In this document: positions 33,076-42,847 of the stretch, one piece after another
Layout of the letters: the number at the start of each line of letters is the position of its first letter
Numbering within the stretch: the stretch's first letter is position 1
DNA from: Tsuneonella suprasediminis
Lineage (GTDB): Bacteria; Pseudomonadota; Alphaproteobacteria; Sphingomonadales; Sphingomonadaceae
DNA: 64,000 nt
NCBI RefSeq assembly: GCF_003605755.1
Contig: NZ_RAHJ01000022.1
Coordinates: 1-64,000 of the forward strand
Direction: 5' to 3'
The notes under the pieces: model-generated
Databases searched by the model: none
What the model was told of the DNA's origin: nothing
Seen by the model: only the letters and a program-made list of their open reading frames with translations
Translations under genes and position numbers: made by a program

Positions 33076-33753
33076 TTACTTGTAAAAAACGTGCGAGCTG
33101 ATGGTAGCTGCCGCCACGCGATTGCGGCTCCAGCGCGGGTTCACACGGCGAGCGTGGAAATACAGCGCATCGTCGGCCTTGCTTTCCCACAGATCCTCGT
33201 GCGCGATCCGGGCAATTGCCTTGGCACGCTTCCACGCGGCAGAGGCCGTGCGGATATGCGGCATGCGGCCACCGCGCACGAACGAGAACTGCGAACGCTG
33301 ATAGACAACACCGCAATAATCCGACGGAAAGGCGCTCGATTCAGCGCGGTTGATGATCACTTTCGCCACAGCAAGCTGCCCGGCGAGCGGCTCACCACGG
33401 GATTCGAAATAGATCGCACCGGCGAGGCACTTCATCTGCCGCGACAGCTTTTCACCGGAAGGCACCGTAGCGACAAGCTGACGCAGCGAACCGGCGTTGC
33501 GCGGCAATGCCTGCATATCGGCATCGTTGCCGTCAGCCACCTGATCTTCGGGTTGTTCGGTAATCGCCTGTACGACCGGTTCTGACACGAACTGGACGTT
33601 TTCTGCCTGCGGAACCGTTTCTTCGGTCAACGGCAGAGCAATCTGAGGCTGGTTCTCGCCCGGCTGGGCATTTGCGCCGGAACCATCGGCGAACGAGAGC
33701 GTAAACACTGTCGTCGCGGCAATTGCCGCGAGAGTGGCGCGATGAAACTTCAT
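33076..33753 (-). CDS. Cell wall hydrolase, SleB-like (Hydrolase_2)
   Basis: The 225-aa secreted protein has a signal peptide (MKFHRATLAAIAATTVFTLS), a disordered linker to about residue 105, then the Hydrolase_2 domain: CLAGAIYFESRGEPLAGQLA with the catalytic Glu, VAKVIINRAESSAFPSDYCG, and FSFVRGGRM. Members cleave peptidoglycan glycan strands. In non-spore formers this is a periplasmic wall-remodelling enzyme. Confidence 0.9.
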   Translation of the reverse strand: MKFHRATLAAIAATTVFTLSFADGSGANAQPGENQPQIALPLTEETVPQAENVQFVSEPVVQAITEQPEDQVADGNDADMQALPRNAGSLRQLVATVPSGEKLSRQMKCLAGAIYFESRGEPLAGQLAVAKVIINRAESSAFPSDYCGVVYQRSQFSFVRGGRMPHIRTASAAWKRAKAIARIAHEDLWESKADDALYFHARRVNPRWSRNRVAAATISSHVFYK

Positions 33754-33963
33754 TTATCCGTCGGTTTAGGCGGTGGACGCGCCCGTCGCAGACTGGGAAC
33801 CCTTATCGCAACGTGTGCGTTAACAGTGGGTTCTGCACATTGCCTGCCGGCCGCCCCCCGTCTGCGCGCTGACCGGCCGACCCCATGTCGCCCGAGCCGC
33901 CTGCGCCCGTAAAGGTGGCGGCGCAAATAGATGCTGCGGCTGCGAAGTCAACTCTGGCGGCGA

Positions 33964-34299
33964 TTATCCCGGCAAAGCTGCGATGAACCGTTCTTCATCA
34001 GCGACGTTTACCTCTATTAACCACAAATCGGGATCCCGTTCCCTGCGCTGATTCAAATATTCCGTAAATTCTTGTTTATTTTCAATATCTTCTTCTTTTA
34101 CGCGCACAAAAGCACGGGTCCCGTCCAACTGCGGCATACGTTCGAACAGCGCGTCGGGTTTATCACGACCGATAATTACGATTGCTATGGTGCCGGCGTC
34201 ACGCTCGCCCCGCGAAAGCACAGTGGCGAACCCGCCTTGCGACTCGGCCAGGCGGCGAATCGCACCGACTTCCAGATGGGCAGGGAGGCGCGAATCCAT
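33964..34299 (-). CDS. DUF1491 family protein
   Basis: The 111-aa product matches the alphaproteobacterial DUF1491 family: RLPAHLEVGAIRRLAESQGG, FATVLSRGERDAGTIAIVII, and a C-terminal DPDLWLIEVNVADEERFIAA. Function unknown. It follows the thioesterase gene by 2 bp and is last in the leftward run from ptsN. Confidence 0.82.
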   Translation of the reverse strand: MDSRLPAHLEVGAIRRLAESQGGFATVLSRGERDAGTIAIVIIGRDKPDALFERMPQLDGTRAFVRVKEEDIENKQEFTEYLNQRRERDPDLWLIEVNVADEERFIAALPG

Positions 34300-34301
34300 C
34301 G

Positions 34302-34781
34302 CTATGCCGGATCGGCGTAGCCCGGCAGGCTCGATAGCGGGATGCGCGATCGCATGAACGTGCCCGTGCCGCGCCCAATTTCGTCGCCTTCCGCATCGGT
34401 CAGGCGCGATTCACCTACCAGCACGCGCTTGCGCCCGCTGATCCAGCGGCCTTCCGCGATGACCTCTCCCGATTTCACCGGCTTGGTAAAATGCAGGTTG
34501 AAGGATGTCGTCAGCAGGAAACGATCGGTGATCCGCGTGTTGGCCGCATAAAACGCCGCATCGTCGAGCATCTTGAAATAAACCGTACCGTGCGCCGCAC
34601 CCGCCGCGTGATAGACTCGTTCGTCTATCGTGAAGTGAATGCGGGCCGCACCGTCACCGGTGATTTCCAGCCGTGAATTGAACAGCCGGTTGACCGGCGC
34701 GGCGGCATAGAGCCGTTCCAGCGCGCGATGATGCAGGGCGGCCCCGGCGCCACCATCTGGGGCATGGTCAGGCAGCGTCAC
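34302..34781 (-). CDS. PaaI-type hotdog thioesterase
   Basis: The 159-aa product has the hotdog fold: YHAAGAAHGTVYFKMLDDAA carries the HG-x-x-x-x-x-x-D/E pattern of the catalytic helix, followed by TTSFNLHFTKPVKSGEVIAE. Members hydrolyse acyl-CoA thioesters. Its start overlaps the end of ptsN by 14 nt. Confidence 0.84.
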   Translation of the reverse strand: MTLPDHAPDGGAGAALHHRALERLYAAAPVNRLFNSRLEITGDGAARIHFTIDERVYHAAGAAHGTVYFKMLDDAAFYAANTRITDRFLLTTSFNLHFTKPVKSGEVIAEGRWISGRKRVLVGESRLTDAEGDEIGRGTGTFMRSRIPLSSLPGYADPA

Positions 34782-35232
34782 GGTCCGATGCGTTGGTCAG
34801 CAGGGCATAGAGCGCTTCGGTGTCCTGCGCTTCGGTCAGCGCACGATGCATATCTTCGTCCCGCACCATCCGCGACAGCGCGGCCAGCGCATGGAGATGG
34901 GTCGCGCCGGAATTGGTAGGCGACAGCAGGCCAATCACGATATCGACCGGCATATTGTCCGCTGCATCGAAATCGACCGAGCTTTCCAGCTTGAGAAGTG
35001 CCGCCACCGGGCGAGCCAGCCCGTCTATCCGCGCATGGGGCAAGGCAACCGAACGACCGAACCCGGTGCTGCCAAGCGCTTCGCGTTCTTCCAGCCCTTC
35101 GAGCACAGCCGTACGGTCGAGCGAATAGACTTTCGCGAAACGGGTCGCGAGAGCTTCAATAATGGAGCGCTTGTCGTGCAGATCATCGACCCACACAGCC
35201 TCCGGCAGCAATTTGAAGATAACATTCATCAT
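34768..35232 (-). CDS. ptsN: PTS IIA-like nitrogen regulatory protein
   Basis: The 154-aa EIIA-Ntr protein carries its phosphorylation-site histidine in FGRSVALPHARIDGLARPVA. The rest of the fold is seen in DIVIGLLSPTNSGATHLHAL. In alphaproteobacteria it receives phosphate from the PtsP-NPr chain and regulates K+ transport and stringent responses rather than sugar uptake. It lies 74 bp downstream of hpf, an arrangement shared with many proteobacteria where hpf-ptsN follow rpoN. Confidence 0.92.
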   Translation of the reverse strand: MMNVIFKLLPEAVWVDDLHDKRSIIEALATRFAKVYSLDRTAVLEGLEEREALGSTGFGRSVALPHARIDGLARPVAALLKLESSVDFDAADNMPVDIVIGLLSPTNSGATHLHALAALSRMVRDEDMHRALTEAQDTEALYALLTNASDRDAA

Positions 35233-35306
35233 GGTCTTAAAAAACCAAACACTCGATCATGGAAAAGGAGAGGACCGATCACGTATCCTCTCCCGAAGAT
35301 CGCGAT

Positions 35307-35876
35307 CTACCGCGGTTCAACCCAGCCGATCGAACCATCACGACGGCGATAAACCATATTGTGCCGTCCAGTTCCAGCGTTTTTGAACAACATAGCGTTG
35401 GTATCTCGCAGATCGAGCATCATCACAGCATCTGCGACGCTGGCCTCTGGAATATCGGCGGTGGTTTCCGCGATAATCATCGGCGCATCGCCGCCCGTCT
35501 CTTCTTCCGCATCTTCCTCGGGTGCGGCGAAGATCGTGTAGGCGGCCTCTTCTTCCAGCACGGCCTGCTGGCTTTGTGCGTTGCGATCCTGCAGGCGGCG
35601 CTTATATCGGCGGAGCTGCTTATCGAGCTTTTCCGCAGCCGCATCGGCCGCCTGATGGGCATCCTGCGCCACACCGTGCGCCTTGAGGATGAGGCCCTGC
35701 ATCACGTGAGTCACGATGTCGCAACTGAACGCGCCAGCAGGCGCCTTGCCGAACGTGACATTGGACGACAGCGCGCGATTGAAATATTTATCGACGATAG
35801 CGTTAAGCCGATCAGCAACGTGTTCCTGCAGCGCAGCGCCAGTTTCGATCTGGTGGCCTGAAACGCGAATATCCAT
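35307..35876 (-). CDS. hpf: Ribosome hibernation promoting factor, long form
   Basis: The 189-aa long-form HPF has N-terminal domain about 1-100 (IRVSGHQIETGAALQEHVAD, AADAAAEKLDKQLRRYKRRL), an acidic linker, and a C-terminal dimerisation domain (MMLDLRDTNAMLFKNAGTGR, HNMVYRRRDGSIGWVEP). It binds 30S subunits and pairs ribosomes into inactive 100S dimers. ATG 35876 is used rather than TTG 35882; GGAG lies upstream. It precedes ptsN. Confidence 0.93.
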   Translation of the reverse strand: MDIRVSGHQIETGAALQEHVADRLNAIVDKYFNRALSSNVTFGKAPAGAFSCDIVTHVMQGLILKAHGVAQDAHQAADAAAEKLDKQLRRYKRRLQDRNAQSQQAVLEEEAAYTIFAAPEEDAEEETGGDAPMIIAETTADIPEASVADAVMMLDLRDTNAMLFKNAGTGRHNMVYRRRDGSIGWVEPR

Positions 35877-35932
35877 CGTCAACCTACTCCTCTTCTGGTG
35901 CGACCACTAGCGATCGCTCACATTCGGAACGT

Positions 35933-36625
35933 TCAACTGTTCCAAATCGCTCCGTCCATCTGGCCAATAAATGCCCGATGGCGGGCTAATTCCTCTTCCG
36001 ATGCGGAATGCGGACGCGGCGGACGAAATTCGCGCCGTCGTTCGGGGCGTGTGGGCATGCCCACTACACTGTCATCGCCGTCGGTCTCACCCGCTGCCAG
36101 CTCCAGCCCGATCTGGCGGCCACCGGTCAGTTCGACGTAAAGCTGTGCCAGCAATTCGGCATCGAGCAATGCGCCGTGCTTGATACGGTGACTGCGGTCG
36201 ATGCCATAACGGGTACATAATGCGTCCAGCGTCAGCTTGGCGCCCGGATGCCGCCGCTTGGCAATCGCAATGGTATCCACCATCCGGTCGAGCGACACCG
36301 GCTCGCGCCCGGCGATTTCCAGTTCGGCATTGAGGAAGCCGAAGTCGAAACTGGCATTGTGCGCCACCAGCGGGGCATCCCCGATAAAGGCCAGCAGTTC
36401 ATCCACCTGTTCATGGAACCGCGGTTTGTCCGAAAGGAACGCCGCAGACAATCCATGCACCGCCTCCGCCGCAGAGGGCATATCGCGGTCGGGATTATAA
36501 TAGGCGTGGAATGTGTGACCCGTGGCCACCCGATTGACCATTTCGATACAGCCAATCTCGACCATGCGGTCGCCCGTCTTGTGATCAAGCCCGGTTGTTT
36601 CGGTATCGAAAACGATCTCGCGCAT
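35933..36625 (-). CDS. dnaQ: DNA polymerase III epsilon subunit (proofreading exonuclease)
   Basis: The 230-aa product has a DEDDh exonuclease domain: IVFDTETTGLD (ExoI, D and E), VAHNASFDFGFLNAE (ExoII, D), and KHGALLDAELLAQLYVELTG (ExoIII, H and D). The C-terminal tail (about 185-230) mediates binding to the alpha subunit in relatives. Start is ATG 36625; an upstream TTG is not used. coaE begins 63 bp upstream, in the conserved dnaQ-coaE-aroE-maf-ppsR order near the origin. Confidence 0.95.
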   Translation of the reverse strand: MREIVFDTETTGLDHKTGDRMVEIGCIEMVNRVATGHTFHAYYNPDRDMPSAAEAVHGLSAAFLSDKPRFHEQVDELLAFIGDAPLVAHNASFDFGFLNAELEIAGREPVSLDRMVDTIAIAKRRHPGAKLTLDALCTRYGIDRSHRIKHGALLDAELLAQLYVELTGGRQIGLELAAGETDGDDSVVGMPTRPERRREFRPPRPHSASEEELARHRAFIGQMDGAIWNS

Positions 36626-36687
36626 CAGCAACTATATCGCCCTGAAACACCCATGTGACAAGGGCGCGACTCACGAATTCGCGGCGG

Positions 36688-37281
36688 TTACCGGCCAGTC
36701 AGCGCAGCCACGAGTCGTTTCACCCGCTGGCGGGTTTCCGCCAGCGTCGTACCGGTGTCGATCACATGATCCGCGCGCATCCGCTTTTCCGCATCGGGTA
36801 CTTGCAACGACAGGATATGGGCGAACTTTTCCGGAGTCATACCTGGCCGCGCGAGCACACGGGTGCGCTGAGTTTCCGCCGGTGCCGACACCACGGCAAC
36901 AACATCGACCTGCTCTGCCCCGCCTTTTTCGAACAATAGCGGAATGTCGAACACCACCAGCGGTTGCCCGGCATGTTCGATCATGAACGCGCCGCGCTCT
37001 TCCGCCACCGCCGGATGCACAATCGCCTCCAGCCGGGCGAGCGCGGCCATATCGCCAAACACCTGTTCGCCCAACGCCTCTCGCCGCACACCTGCCGGGC
37101 CGGTCGATCCGGGAAACGCTGCCTCTATCGCCGCAACAAGGGCACCGTTCGGCCCCTGCAATCGGCGCACGGTGGCATCGGCATCGAACACCGGCACCCC
37201 CAGTTCCATGAACATTTCCGCTACGGTCGATTTGCCCATGCCGATCGAACCGGTCAGGCCGAGAATCACCGGGCGCGTCAT
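36688..37281 (-). CDS. coaE: Dephospho-CoA kinase
   Basis: The 197-aa enzyme phosphorylates the 3'-hydroxyl of dephospho-CoA in the last step of CoA synthesis. The P-loop is GLTGSIGMGKSTVAEMF, the substrate region is VFDADATVRRLQ, and DIPLLFEKGGAEQVDVVAVV is the family block. Its start overlaps the aroE stop by 4 nt (ATGA). Confidence 0.95.
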   Translation of the reverse strand: MTRPVILGLTGSIGMGKSTVAEMFMELGVPVFDADATVRRLQGPNGALVAAIEAAFPGSTGPAGVRREALGEQVFGDMAALARLEAIVHPAVAEERGAFMIEHAGQPLVVFDIPLLFEKGGAEQVDVVAVVSAPAETQRTRVLARPGMTPEKFAHILSLQVPDAEKRMRADHVIDTGTTLAETRQRVKRLVAALTGR

Positions 37282-38153
37282 GCTATCAACCGTTGACGCA
37301 GGGCGGCCTCACTGCCCGCATCGCGCGGAGCGGACATACCAAAAAACTTTTCAAACGCCGCCGCGGCCTGACCGATCAGCATCGACAGCCCATCGATTGT
37401 TTGCAGACCCTGCGAACGGGCGCTGGCCAGAAACGCGGTATCCACCGGATCGGTGACGATATCGTATGCCACCGATCCCGGCGGTGCATGGCTCCAGTCG
37501 AAATTCAACGAAGGCTGCCCCCGCATTCCCAAAGGGGACGCGTTGACCACCAGATCGAGGCATCCCTCACGATCATCGAATGGAAAATCGGTCGCATCGG
37601 CAAAGTGCGCCAGATCGATGGCGTGATGCTCCCCCCCCGGATCGAGAGTGTCGAGCAAATTGCGCGCTTTGTCGGGATTGCGACCCGCCAGCACCAGAGT
37701 GAACCCCTCACCCGCCAGCGCCGCGACAATTGCCCGTGCCGCACCGCCAGTGCCAATGATCCGGGCCATGCGGAAATAGTGCGCCTCTGCCAGCCGATCC
37801 GCCAGCGGTTCGAGAAAACCCGCCGCATCGGTATTATACCCGACAAGCGCGTCCCCCTCCCGAACAATGGTGTTCACAGCGCCGATCCGTTCCGCAACGG
37901 GGTCGAGCCGGTCGAGCAACGGGATGACCGCTTGTTTGTGCGGCATCGTTACGTTGCACCCCAGCCAATCGGCATCGGCCCGGCGCGATGCGAGGTAATC
38001 CGGCAGGCCCCCATTCGCCACCAATGTAGCGCGATAGTCCGCGTCAATCGCCAGCCTTTCCAACCAGAATCCGTGAATCACGGGGGATTTGCTTTGTACA
38101 ATCGGATCACCGATCACTTCGGCATAAGGTTTATTGGCTGCACCAGTGGTCAT
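37278..38153 (-). CDS. aroE: Shikimate dehydrogenase
   Basis: The 291-aa enzyme reduces 3-dehydroshikimate with [16 protein letters not shown] binds shikimate, [20 protein letters not shown] holds the catalytic Lys, and [15 protein letters not shown] is the nucleotide loop with AGRNPDKA as the NADP-phosphate contact. ATG 38153 overlaps the maf stop by 4 nt. A longer open frame upstream is an artefact. Confidence 0.94.
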   Translation of the reverse strand: MTTGAANKPYAEVIGDPIVQSKSPVIHGFWLERLAIDADYRATLVANGGLPDYLASRRADADWLGCNVTMPHKQAVIPLLDRLDPVAERIGAVNTIVREGDALVGYNTDAAGFLEPLADRLAEAHYFRMARIIGTGGAARAIVAALAGEGFTLVLAGRNPDKARNLLDTLDPGGEHHAIDLAHFADATDFPFDDREGCLDLVVNASPLGMRGQPSLNFDWSHAPPGSVAYDIVTDPVDTAFLASARSQGLQTIDGLSMLIGQAAAAFEKFFGMSAPRDAGSEAALRQRLIA

Positions 38154-38737
38154 GCCTGCATCACTCCCAGGTCGCGCAACGCGCCAAGGACTTTTATCAG
38201 CGGCATCCCCAGCACAGTGAACTGATCGCCTTCTATCGCCTCGAACAATTGCACACCCCGCGCCTCGATCCGAAAACAGCCGACACAACCGGCGATTTCC
38301 GGCCATTCGGCACCGAGATAGCTTTCGATGAACGCATCGGAGAGATCGCGTACATGCAAGCGGGCAAGATCGCCCCCGCTCCACAACACCGCGCCATCCC
38401 GCGCCAACGCCGCACCGCTGTGCAATTCCATTGGCTTGCCCGAAAATTCCCGCAAGTGACGCGCGGCATCCGCACGCGATGCAGGCTTATCGAACCGCTT
38501 GCCACCGACGCTGACCAGTGAATCGCTGCCCAGCACCAGATGCCCCGGATTGGTATTGGCCACAGCGATGGCCTTCGCCTTAGCTAATGCCAGCGCCACA
38601 TGCGCCGGATCGCTGTTGCCAAGTTCCGCCTCTATCGCCCGTTCATCGACATCGGCAGGTATCGCTTCGTAAACTACCCCGGCGGCGTTGAGCATAGCGC
38701 GGCGGCTGGCGCTTTTGGATGCAAGGATCAGGGTCAT
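38150..38737 (-). CDS. maf: Maf-type nucleotide pyrophosphatase
   Basis: The 195-aa product has the Maf signature [19 protein letters not shown] at the N-terminus, [20 protein letters not shown] with catalytic Asp, and [17 protein letters not shown] near the end. Maf enzymes hydrolyse (modified) nucleoside triphosphates and prevent their incorporation; this one is closest to the YceF/YhdE group, which act on m7GTP or dTTP/UTP. The start overlaps ppsR by 4 nt. Confidence 0.92.
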   Translation of the reverse strand: MTLILASKSASRRAMLNAAGVVYEAIPADVDERAIEAELGNSDPAHVALALAKAKAIAVANTNPGHLVLGSDSLVSVGGKRFDKPASRADAARHLREFSGKPMELHSGAALARDGAVLWSGGDLARLHVRDLSDAFIESYLGAEWPEIAGCVGCFRIEARGVQLFEAIEGDQFTVLGMPLIKVLGALRDLGVMQA

Positions 38738-39579
38738 ATTGGCTTGGGCCCCACGACCGGAGGAATCTCGCGCGCTTCGCGTTCGTTATACAGCTTGATT
38801 ACCGCCGCGGCGGTTTCCTCGATCGACCGGCGGGTCACATCGATCACCGGCCAGGCATTGTCGGCAAACATGCGCCGGGCAAAGCGCACTTCTTCGGCCA
38901 CCCGCTCCGCATCGACATAAGTGCTTTCCTGCCCGTCTGCGATTGTCAGCAACCGGTTCCGCCGCACCTGTACCAGACGTTCGGGCGCGGTCGTCAGGCC
39001 GACAACCATCGGGCGACGCAGACGAAACAGCAGATCGGGCGGGGGGCTTTCCACCACCAGCGGGATATTGGCGACTTTGTACCCACGATTGGCGAGATAG
39101 ATACTGGTTGGCGTTTTCGAACTGCGCGACACCCCGGCCAGAATGATGTCGGCATCTTCCCAGTCTTCGTATGCAATCCCGTCGTCATGCGCGATGGTGT
39201 AGTGGATTGCTTCCACCCGTTTGAAATAGGCATCGTCCATCGAATGCTGGCGACCGGGGCGACCATGCGCGGCCTGGCCAAGCTGCGTCTCCAACGCCTC
39301 TGTGACTGCGTCGAGCACAGGAACCGCGGGCAAGCCAATGGTACGACAATGCTCTTCCAGCCGGGCACGGGTTTCCGCATTGACCAACGTAAACAGTACC
39401 AGCCCCGGATTGGCGGCCAGATCGGGCACGATTCGGTCGAGATGCTGGCGGCTGCGAACCATTGGCCAGAAATGGCGCTGAATATCGGTTTCTTCGAACT
39501 GCGCGAGAGCCGCCTTGGCGATCATCTCAAGCGTTTCGCCGGTGGAATCCGACAACAGGTGAAGGTGGAGGCGCGGCAT
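38734..39579 (-). CDS. ppsR: Bifunctional kinase/pyrophosphorylase (PEP synthase/PPDK regulator)
   Basis: The 281-aa DUF299 protein regulates phosphoenolpyruvate synthase or pyruvate phosphate dikinase by ADP-dependent phosphorylation and Pi-dependent dephosphorylation. [20 protein letters not shown] starts the fold, and [20 protein letters not shown] is the P-loop-like ADP site. In Caulobacter and many alphaproteobacteria this gene lies beside oriC opposite hemE, exactly as here. ATG 39579 is the start used; the frame before it lies in the origin region. Confidence 0.94.
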   Translation of the reverse strand: MPRLHLHLLSDSTGETLEMIAKAALAQFEETDIQRHFWPMVRSRQHLDRIVPDLAANPGLVLFTLVNAETRARLEEHCRTIGLPAVPVLDAVTEALETQLGQAAHGRPGRQHSMDDAYFKRVEAIHYTIAHDDGIAYEDWEDADIILAGVSRSSKTPTSIYLANRGYKVANIPLVVESPPPDLLFRLRRPMVVGLTTAPERLVQVRRNRLLTIADGQESTYVDAERVAEEVRFARRMFADNAWPVIDVTRRSIEETAAAVIKLYNEREAREIPPVVGPKPI

Positions 39580-39903
39580 CGATAACAGGCTCTGGCAGGT
39601 TGTGGACAACCACCGGCATAAACCATGGGACAAGGCTGCGGACAAGCAAAGCCCGCCGTTTCATGCCCATTACGAGTCCGGCAACCGGCAGTTTGTGGAC
39701 AGGTTCGCTGACCTTTCCCCACGCTGGGGACAGCGGGGATAACCTTTGGTTGACGCGGAATTGTAATGATTCGTTGGTCCGTTTGCCCTGTTCAGCGGGG
39801 GAGAATTCGGGCAGGGCGCGGCTGTCCCCACAATCCACAGGGCCAACAGACTCCATCATCTTATCTAAGAATCTTATTTGTATTGGATTGGACCTTTAAA
39901 ACG
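39580..39903. other. oriC: Predicted chromosomal replication origin (oriC)
   Basis: This 324-bp gap between ppsR and hemE is the known origin position in Caulobacter-type alphaproteobacteria. DnaA-box-like words are TGTGGACAA (39601-39609), TGTGGACAG (39694-39702), CGGGGATAA (39734-39742) and CAATCCACA (39831-39839), each with one or two mismatches to TTATCCACA. GANTC (CcrM) sites occur at 39674, 39768, 39849 and 39869. An AT-rich stretch at 39856-39890 is a candidate unwinding element. The mnm-rsmG-par cluster is 8 kb away, as expected for an origin region. Confidence 0.78.
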
Positions 39904-40929
39904 ATGCCCGGTCTCCTTCTCGATACCCTGCGCGGAACGCGTGCCGACACGGTGCCCATGTGGCTGATGCGTCAGGCAGGGCGCTACCTTCCCGAATATC
40001 GCGAGCTGCGAGCGGACAAGGGCGGTTTCCTCGAACTGGTCTATGATACCGCGGCCGCGGCAGAGGTGACGATTCAGCCGATCCGCCGCTTCGGGTTCGA
40101 CGGGGCGATCCTGTTTTCCGATATTCTGATCGTTCCATATGCGATGGGTCAGGATCTGGCATTTCTGGCAGGCGAAGGGCCGCAGCTGACTCCGCGACTG
40201 GTCGATCATGCGCTCTCGTCGCTTCAGGCGGTCCCTCAGCGCCTAGATCCGATCTACGCGACCGTGGCCAGCGTGAAGGCACAGCTTGGCCCTGAGACGA
40301 CGTTGCTGGGCTTTTCAGGCAGTCCGTGGACCGTTGCGACGTACATGGTGAATGGCGAGGGCAGCCGCGACCAGCACGAAACGCGGGCAATGGCCTATAG
40401 CGATCCGGCGGGATTTGGCGCCATCATCGATGCGATCATCGATGTGACGGTCGAATATCTGGTGGGTCAGATCGAGGCCGGTGCCGAAGCGGTGCAGTTG
40501 TTCGATTCATGGGCAGGCAGTCTTGCCCCGGACGAATTTGCCCGCTGGGTCATTGCGCCCAATGCCGCCATCGCCGCGGCTATCCATGAGCGATGCCCCG
40601 GCGTGCCGGTGATCGGTTTTCCGAAGGGTGCGGGCGAAAAGCTCCCCACCTATGCTCGCGAAACCGGTGTCGATGCAGTGGGCGTGGATGAGACAATCGA
40701 CCCCGAATGGGCTGCGCGCGAATTGCCTGCCGGGATGCCGGTGCAGGGCAATCTGGATCCGTTGCTGCTGCTGGCTGGCGGTGAGGCGCTGGAACAACGC
40801 ACCCAGACAATTCTGCGTGCCTTTGCCGGTCGTCCGCATGTGTTCAATCTGGGGCACGGGATCGACCGGCGTACTCCGATCGAACACGTTGAACGGTTGA
40901 AAAACACAGTTCGTAACTGGAGGGGGTGA
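39904..40929 (+). CDS. hemE: Uroporphyrinogen decarboxylase
   Basis: The 341-aa enzyme decarboxylates the four acetate side chains of uroporphyrinogen III to give coproporphyrinogen III. The signature PMWLMRQAGRYLPEYRELR carries the substrate-binding Arg residues, then DGAILFSDILIVPYAMG with the catalytic Asp, SGSPWTVATYMV, and FNLGHGIDRRTPIEHV near the end. ATG 39904 is the start; the upstream frame runs through oriC and is not coding. hemJ follows. Confidence 0.96.
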   Translation: MPGLLLDTLRGTRADTVPMWLMRQAGRYLPEYRELRADKGGFLELVYDTAAAAEVTIQPIRRFGFDGAILFSDILIVPYAMGQDLAFLAGEGPQLTPRLVDHALSSLQAVPQRLDPIYATVASVKAQLGPETTLLGFSGSPWTVATYMVNGEGSRDQHETRAMAYSDPAGFGAIIDAIIDVTVEYLVGQIEAGAEAVQLFDSWAGSLAPDEFARWVIAPNAAIAAAIHERCPGVPVIGFPKGAGEKLPTYARETGVDAVGVDETIDPEWAARELPAGMPVQGNLDPLLLLAGGEALEQRTQTILRAFAGRPHVFNLGHGIDRRTPIEHVERLKNTVRNWRG

Positions 40930-40960
40930 CTATGCGGCTTTCAATCCCTATCTGGACATC

Positions 40961-41404
40961 ATGCAAGGCGCGCTGGCGATGACGTACCTGTGGCTGAAGG
41001 CCGGTCACATCATTTTCGTGATTTTCTGGATGGCGGGGCTGTTCATGCTCCCACGCTATTTCATCTATCATCAGGAATCCGATGTCGGATCCCCCGAAGA
41101 TGCCAAATGGATCGACCGCGAGCGGAAATTGCTCAAAATCATCCTCAATCCTTCGATTATCGTTGTTTGGGTTCTTGGCATATTGCTCGCCACCACTCAG
41201 CATTTGTGGGCCGAGCCGTGGTTGCATGCGAAGCTGTTTCTTGTGCTGTTGCTGTCCGGCTATCACGGATGGATGGCAGGGTATGCGAAGAAACTGGCCC
41301 GTGGCGAACGGCCGCTGCGTGATAAACAGCTGCGTTTGCTGAACGAAGTGCCCGGGATTGTCGCTGCGCTTATCGTGGTGCTGGTGATCGTTCGTCCGAT
41401 ATGA
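40961..41404 (+). CDS. hemJ: Protoporphyrinogen IX oxidase HemJ
   Basis: The 147-aa membrane protein has four hydrophobic helices. TYLWLKAGHIIFVIFWMAGL followed by FMLPRYFIYHQE is the HemJ/UPF0093 signature with the conserved haem-linked His, and LHAKLFLVLLLSGYHGWMAG is the second conserved block. It oxidises protoporphyrinogen IX, which fits its position directly after hemE. ATG 40979 is an alternative start. Confidence 0.9.
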   Translation: MQGALAMTYLWLKAGHIIFVIFWMAGLFMLPRYFIYHQESDVGSPEDAKWIDRERKLLKIILNPSIIVVWVLGILLATTQHLWAEPWLHAKLFLVLLLSGYHGWMAGYAKKLARGERPLRDKQLRLLNEVPGIVAALIVVLVIVRPI

Positions 41405-41432
41405 CCGAACGACGAACCGCATACGCATTCGA

Positions 41433-41461
41433 TTGACGCCGCTCGCGGCGCGCATTATTTC
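41433..41461 (+). promoter_or_regulatory. Predicted rho promoter
   Basis: TTGACG at 41433-41438 and TATTTC at 41456-41461 are separated by 17 bp, close to the housekeeping sigma consensus. It lies about 115 bp upstream of rho, leaving room for a leader, as is common for autoregulated rho genes. Confidence 0.5.
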
Positions 41462-41575
41462 CTCTGCCTATCAACCGGCTTCGGGCAGCATCGCATTTTG
41501 AGCGATCTGCCCCGGTCCGCTTTCTCCAAGCCCAGATGACCGGCCGGCCGTGACACCTCCAACTGGAATCATTCC

Positions 41576-42841
41576 ATGCATTTGAAAGAACTGAAGAAAA
41601 AAGCACCGGCCGAGCTCGTGAGCATGGCCGAAGAACTGGGCGTCGAAGGCGCCAGCACGATGCGGCGGCAGGATCTGCTGTTTTCCATCCTGCGCGAACT
41701 CGCTGAAGACGAGGAATACGAAGAAAAAATCATGGGCATCGGCACGATCGAAGTGCTGAGCGACGGTTTCGGATTTCTCCGCAGCCCTGAAGCAAACTAT
41801 CTCGCTGGCCCTGACGATATTTACGTTTCACCCAATCAGGTTCGCAAATGGGGCCTTCGCACTGGCGATACAGTGGAAGGCGAAATTCGCGCACCCAAGG
41901 AAGGCGAGCGCTATTTCGCTCTGACCAGCCTCACAGCGGTCAATTACGATAGCCCGGACGCTGTTCGCCACCGGACCAATTTCGACAACCTGACTCCGTT
42001 GTACCCGGAAGAGAAGCTGTCGCTCGATACGCTCGACCCGACAGTGAAGGACAAGAGCGCGCGGGTGATCGATATCATCAGCCCGCAGGGCAAGGGGCAG
42101 CGCGCCCTGATCGTGGCGCCGCCGCGCACCGGCAAGACTGTCTTGTTGCAGAACATTGCCAAGGCGATCACCGACAATCACCCTGAGGTGTTCCTGCTCG
42201 TCCTGCTGGTCGACGAACGCCCGGAAGAAGTGACCGACATGCAGCGCAGCGTGAAGGGGGAAGTGATCTCCTCCACCTTCGACGAACCGGCGCAGCGCCA
42301 CGTGCAAGTGGCCGAAATGGTAATTGAAAAGGCGAAACGTCTGGTCGAACACAAGAAAGACGTGGTGATCCTGCTGGATTCGATCACGCGTCTTGGCCGT
42401 GCTTACAACACTGTGGTGCCGAGCAGCGGCAAAGTGCTGACCGGCGGTGTCGATGCCAATGCGTTGCAGCGGCCCAAACGGTTCTTCGGCGCGGCGCGCA
42501 ACATCGAAGAGGGCGGATCGCTGTCGATCATCGCAACTGCACTGATCGATACCGGCAGCCGGATGGACGAAGTGATCTTCGAAGAGTTCAAGGGCACCGG
42601 TAACAGCGAAATCGTGCTTGACCGCAAGGTGGCCGACAAGCGCATCTTCCCGGCACTGGATGTCGGTAAGAGCGGTACGCGTAAGGAAGAACTGCTGGTG
42701 GAGAAGGATAAACTCTCCAAGATGTGGGTCCTGCGCCGTATCCTGATGCAGATGGGTACTGTCGATGCGATGGAATTCCTCCTCGACAAGATGAAGGATT
42801 CCAAGACCAACGAAGATTTCTTCGCAACAATGAATCAGTAG
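41576..42841 (+). CDS. rho: Transcription termination factor Rho
   Basis: The 421-aa hexameric RNA helicase has an N-terminal helical domain about 1-50 ([20 protein letters not shown]), the RNA-binding CSD with [13 protein letters not shown], and the ATPase domain with Walker [16 protein letters not shown], Walker [22 protein letters not shown]-loop and arginine finger regions. No insertions. hemJ precedes, and an ATPase gene follows directly. Confidence 0.98.
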   Translation: MHLKELKKKAPAELVSMAEELGVEGASTMRRQDLLFSILRELAEDEEYEEKIMGIGTIEVLSDGFGFLRSPEANYLAGPDDIYVSPNQVRKWGLRTGDTVEGEIRAPKEGERYFALTSLTAVNYDSPDAVRHRTNFDNLTPLYPEEKLSLDTLDPTVKDKSARVIDIISPQGKGQRALIVAPPRTGKTVLLQNIAKAITDNHPEVFLLVLLVDERPEEVTDMQRSVKGEVISSTFDEPAQRHVQVAEMVIEKAKRLVEHKKDVVILLDSITRLGRAYNTVVPSSGKVLTGGVDANALQRPKRFFGAARNIEEGGSLSIIATALIDTGSRMDEVIFEEFKGTGNSEIVLDRKVADKRIFPALDVGKSGTRKEELLVEKDKLSKMWVLRRILMQMGTVDAMEFLLDKMKDSKTNEDFFATMNQ

Positions 42842-42847
42842 GTGTCG

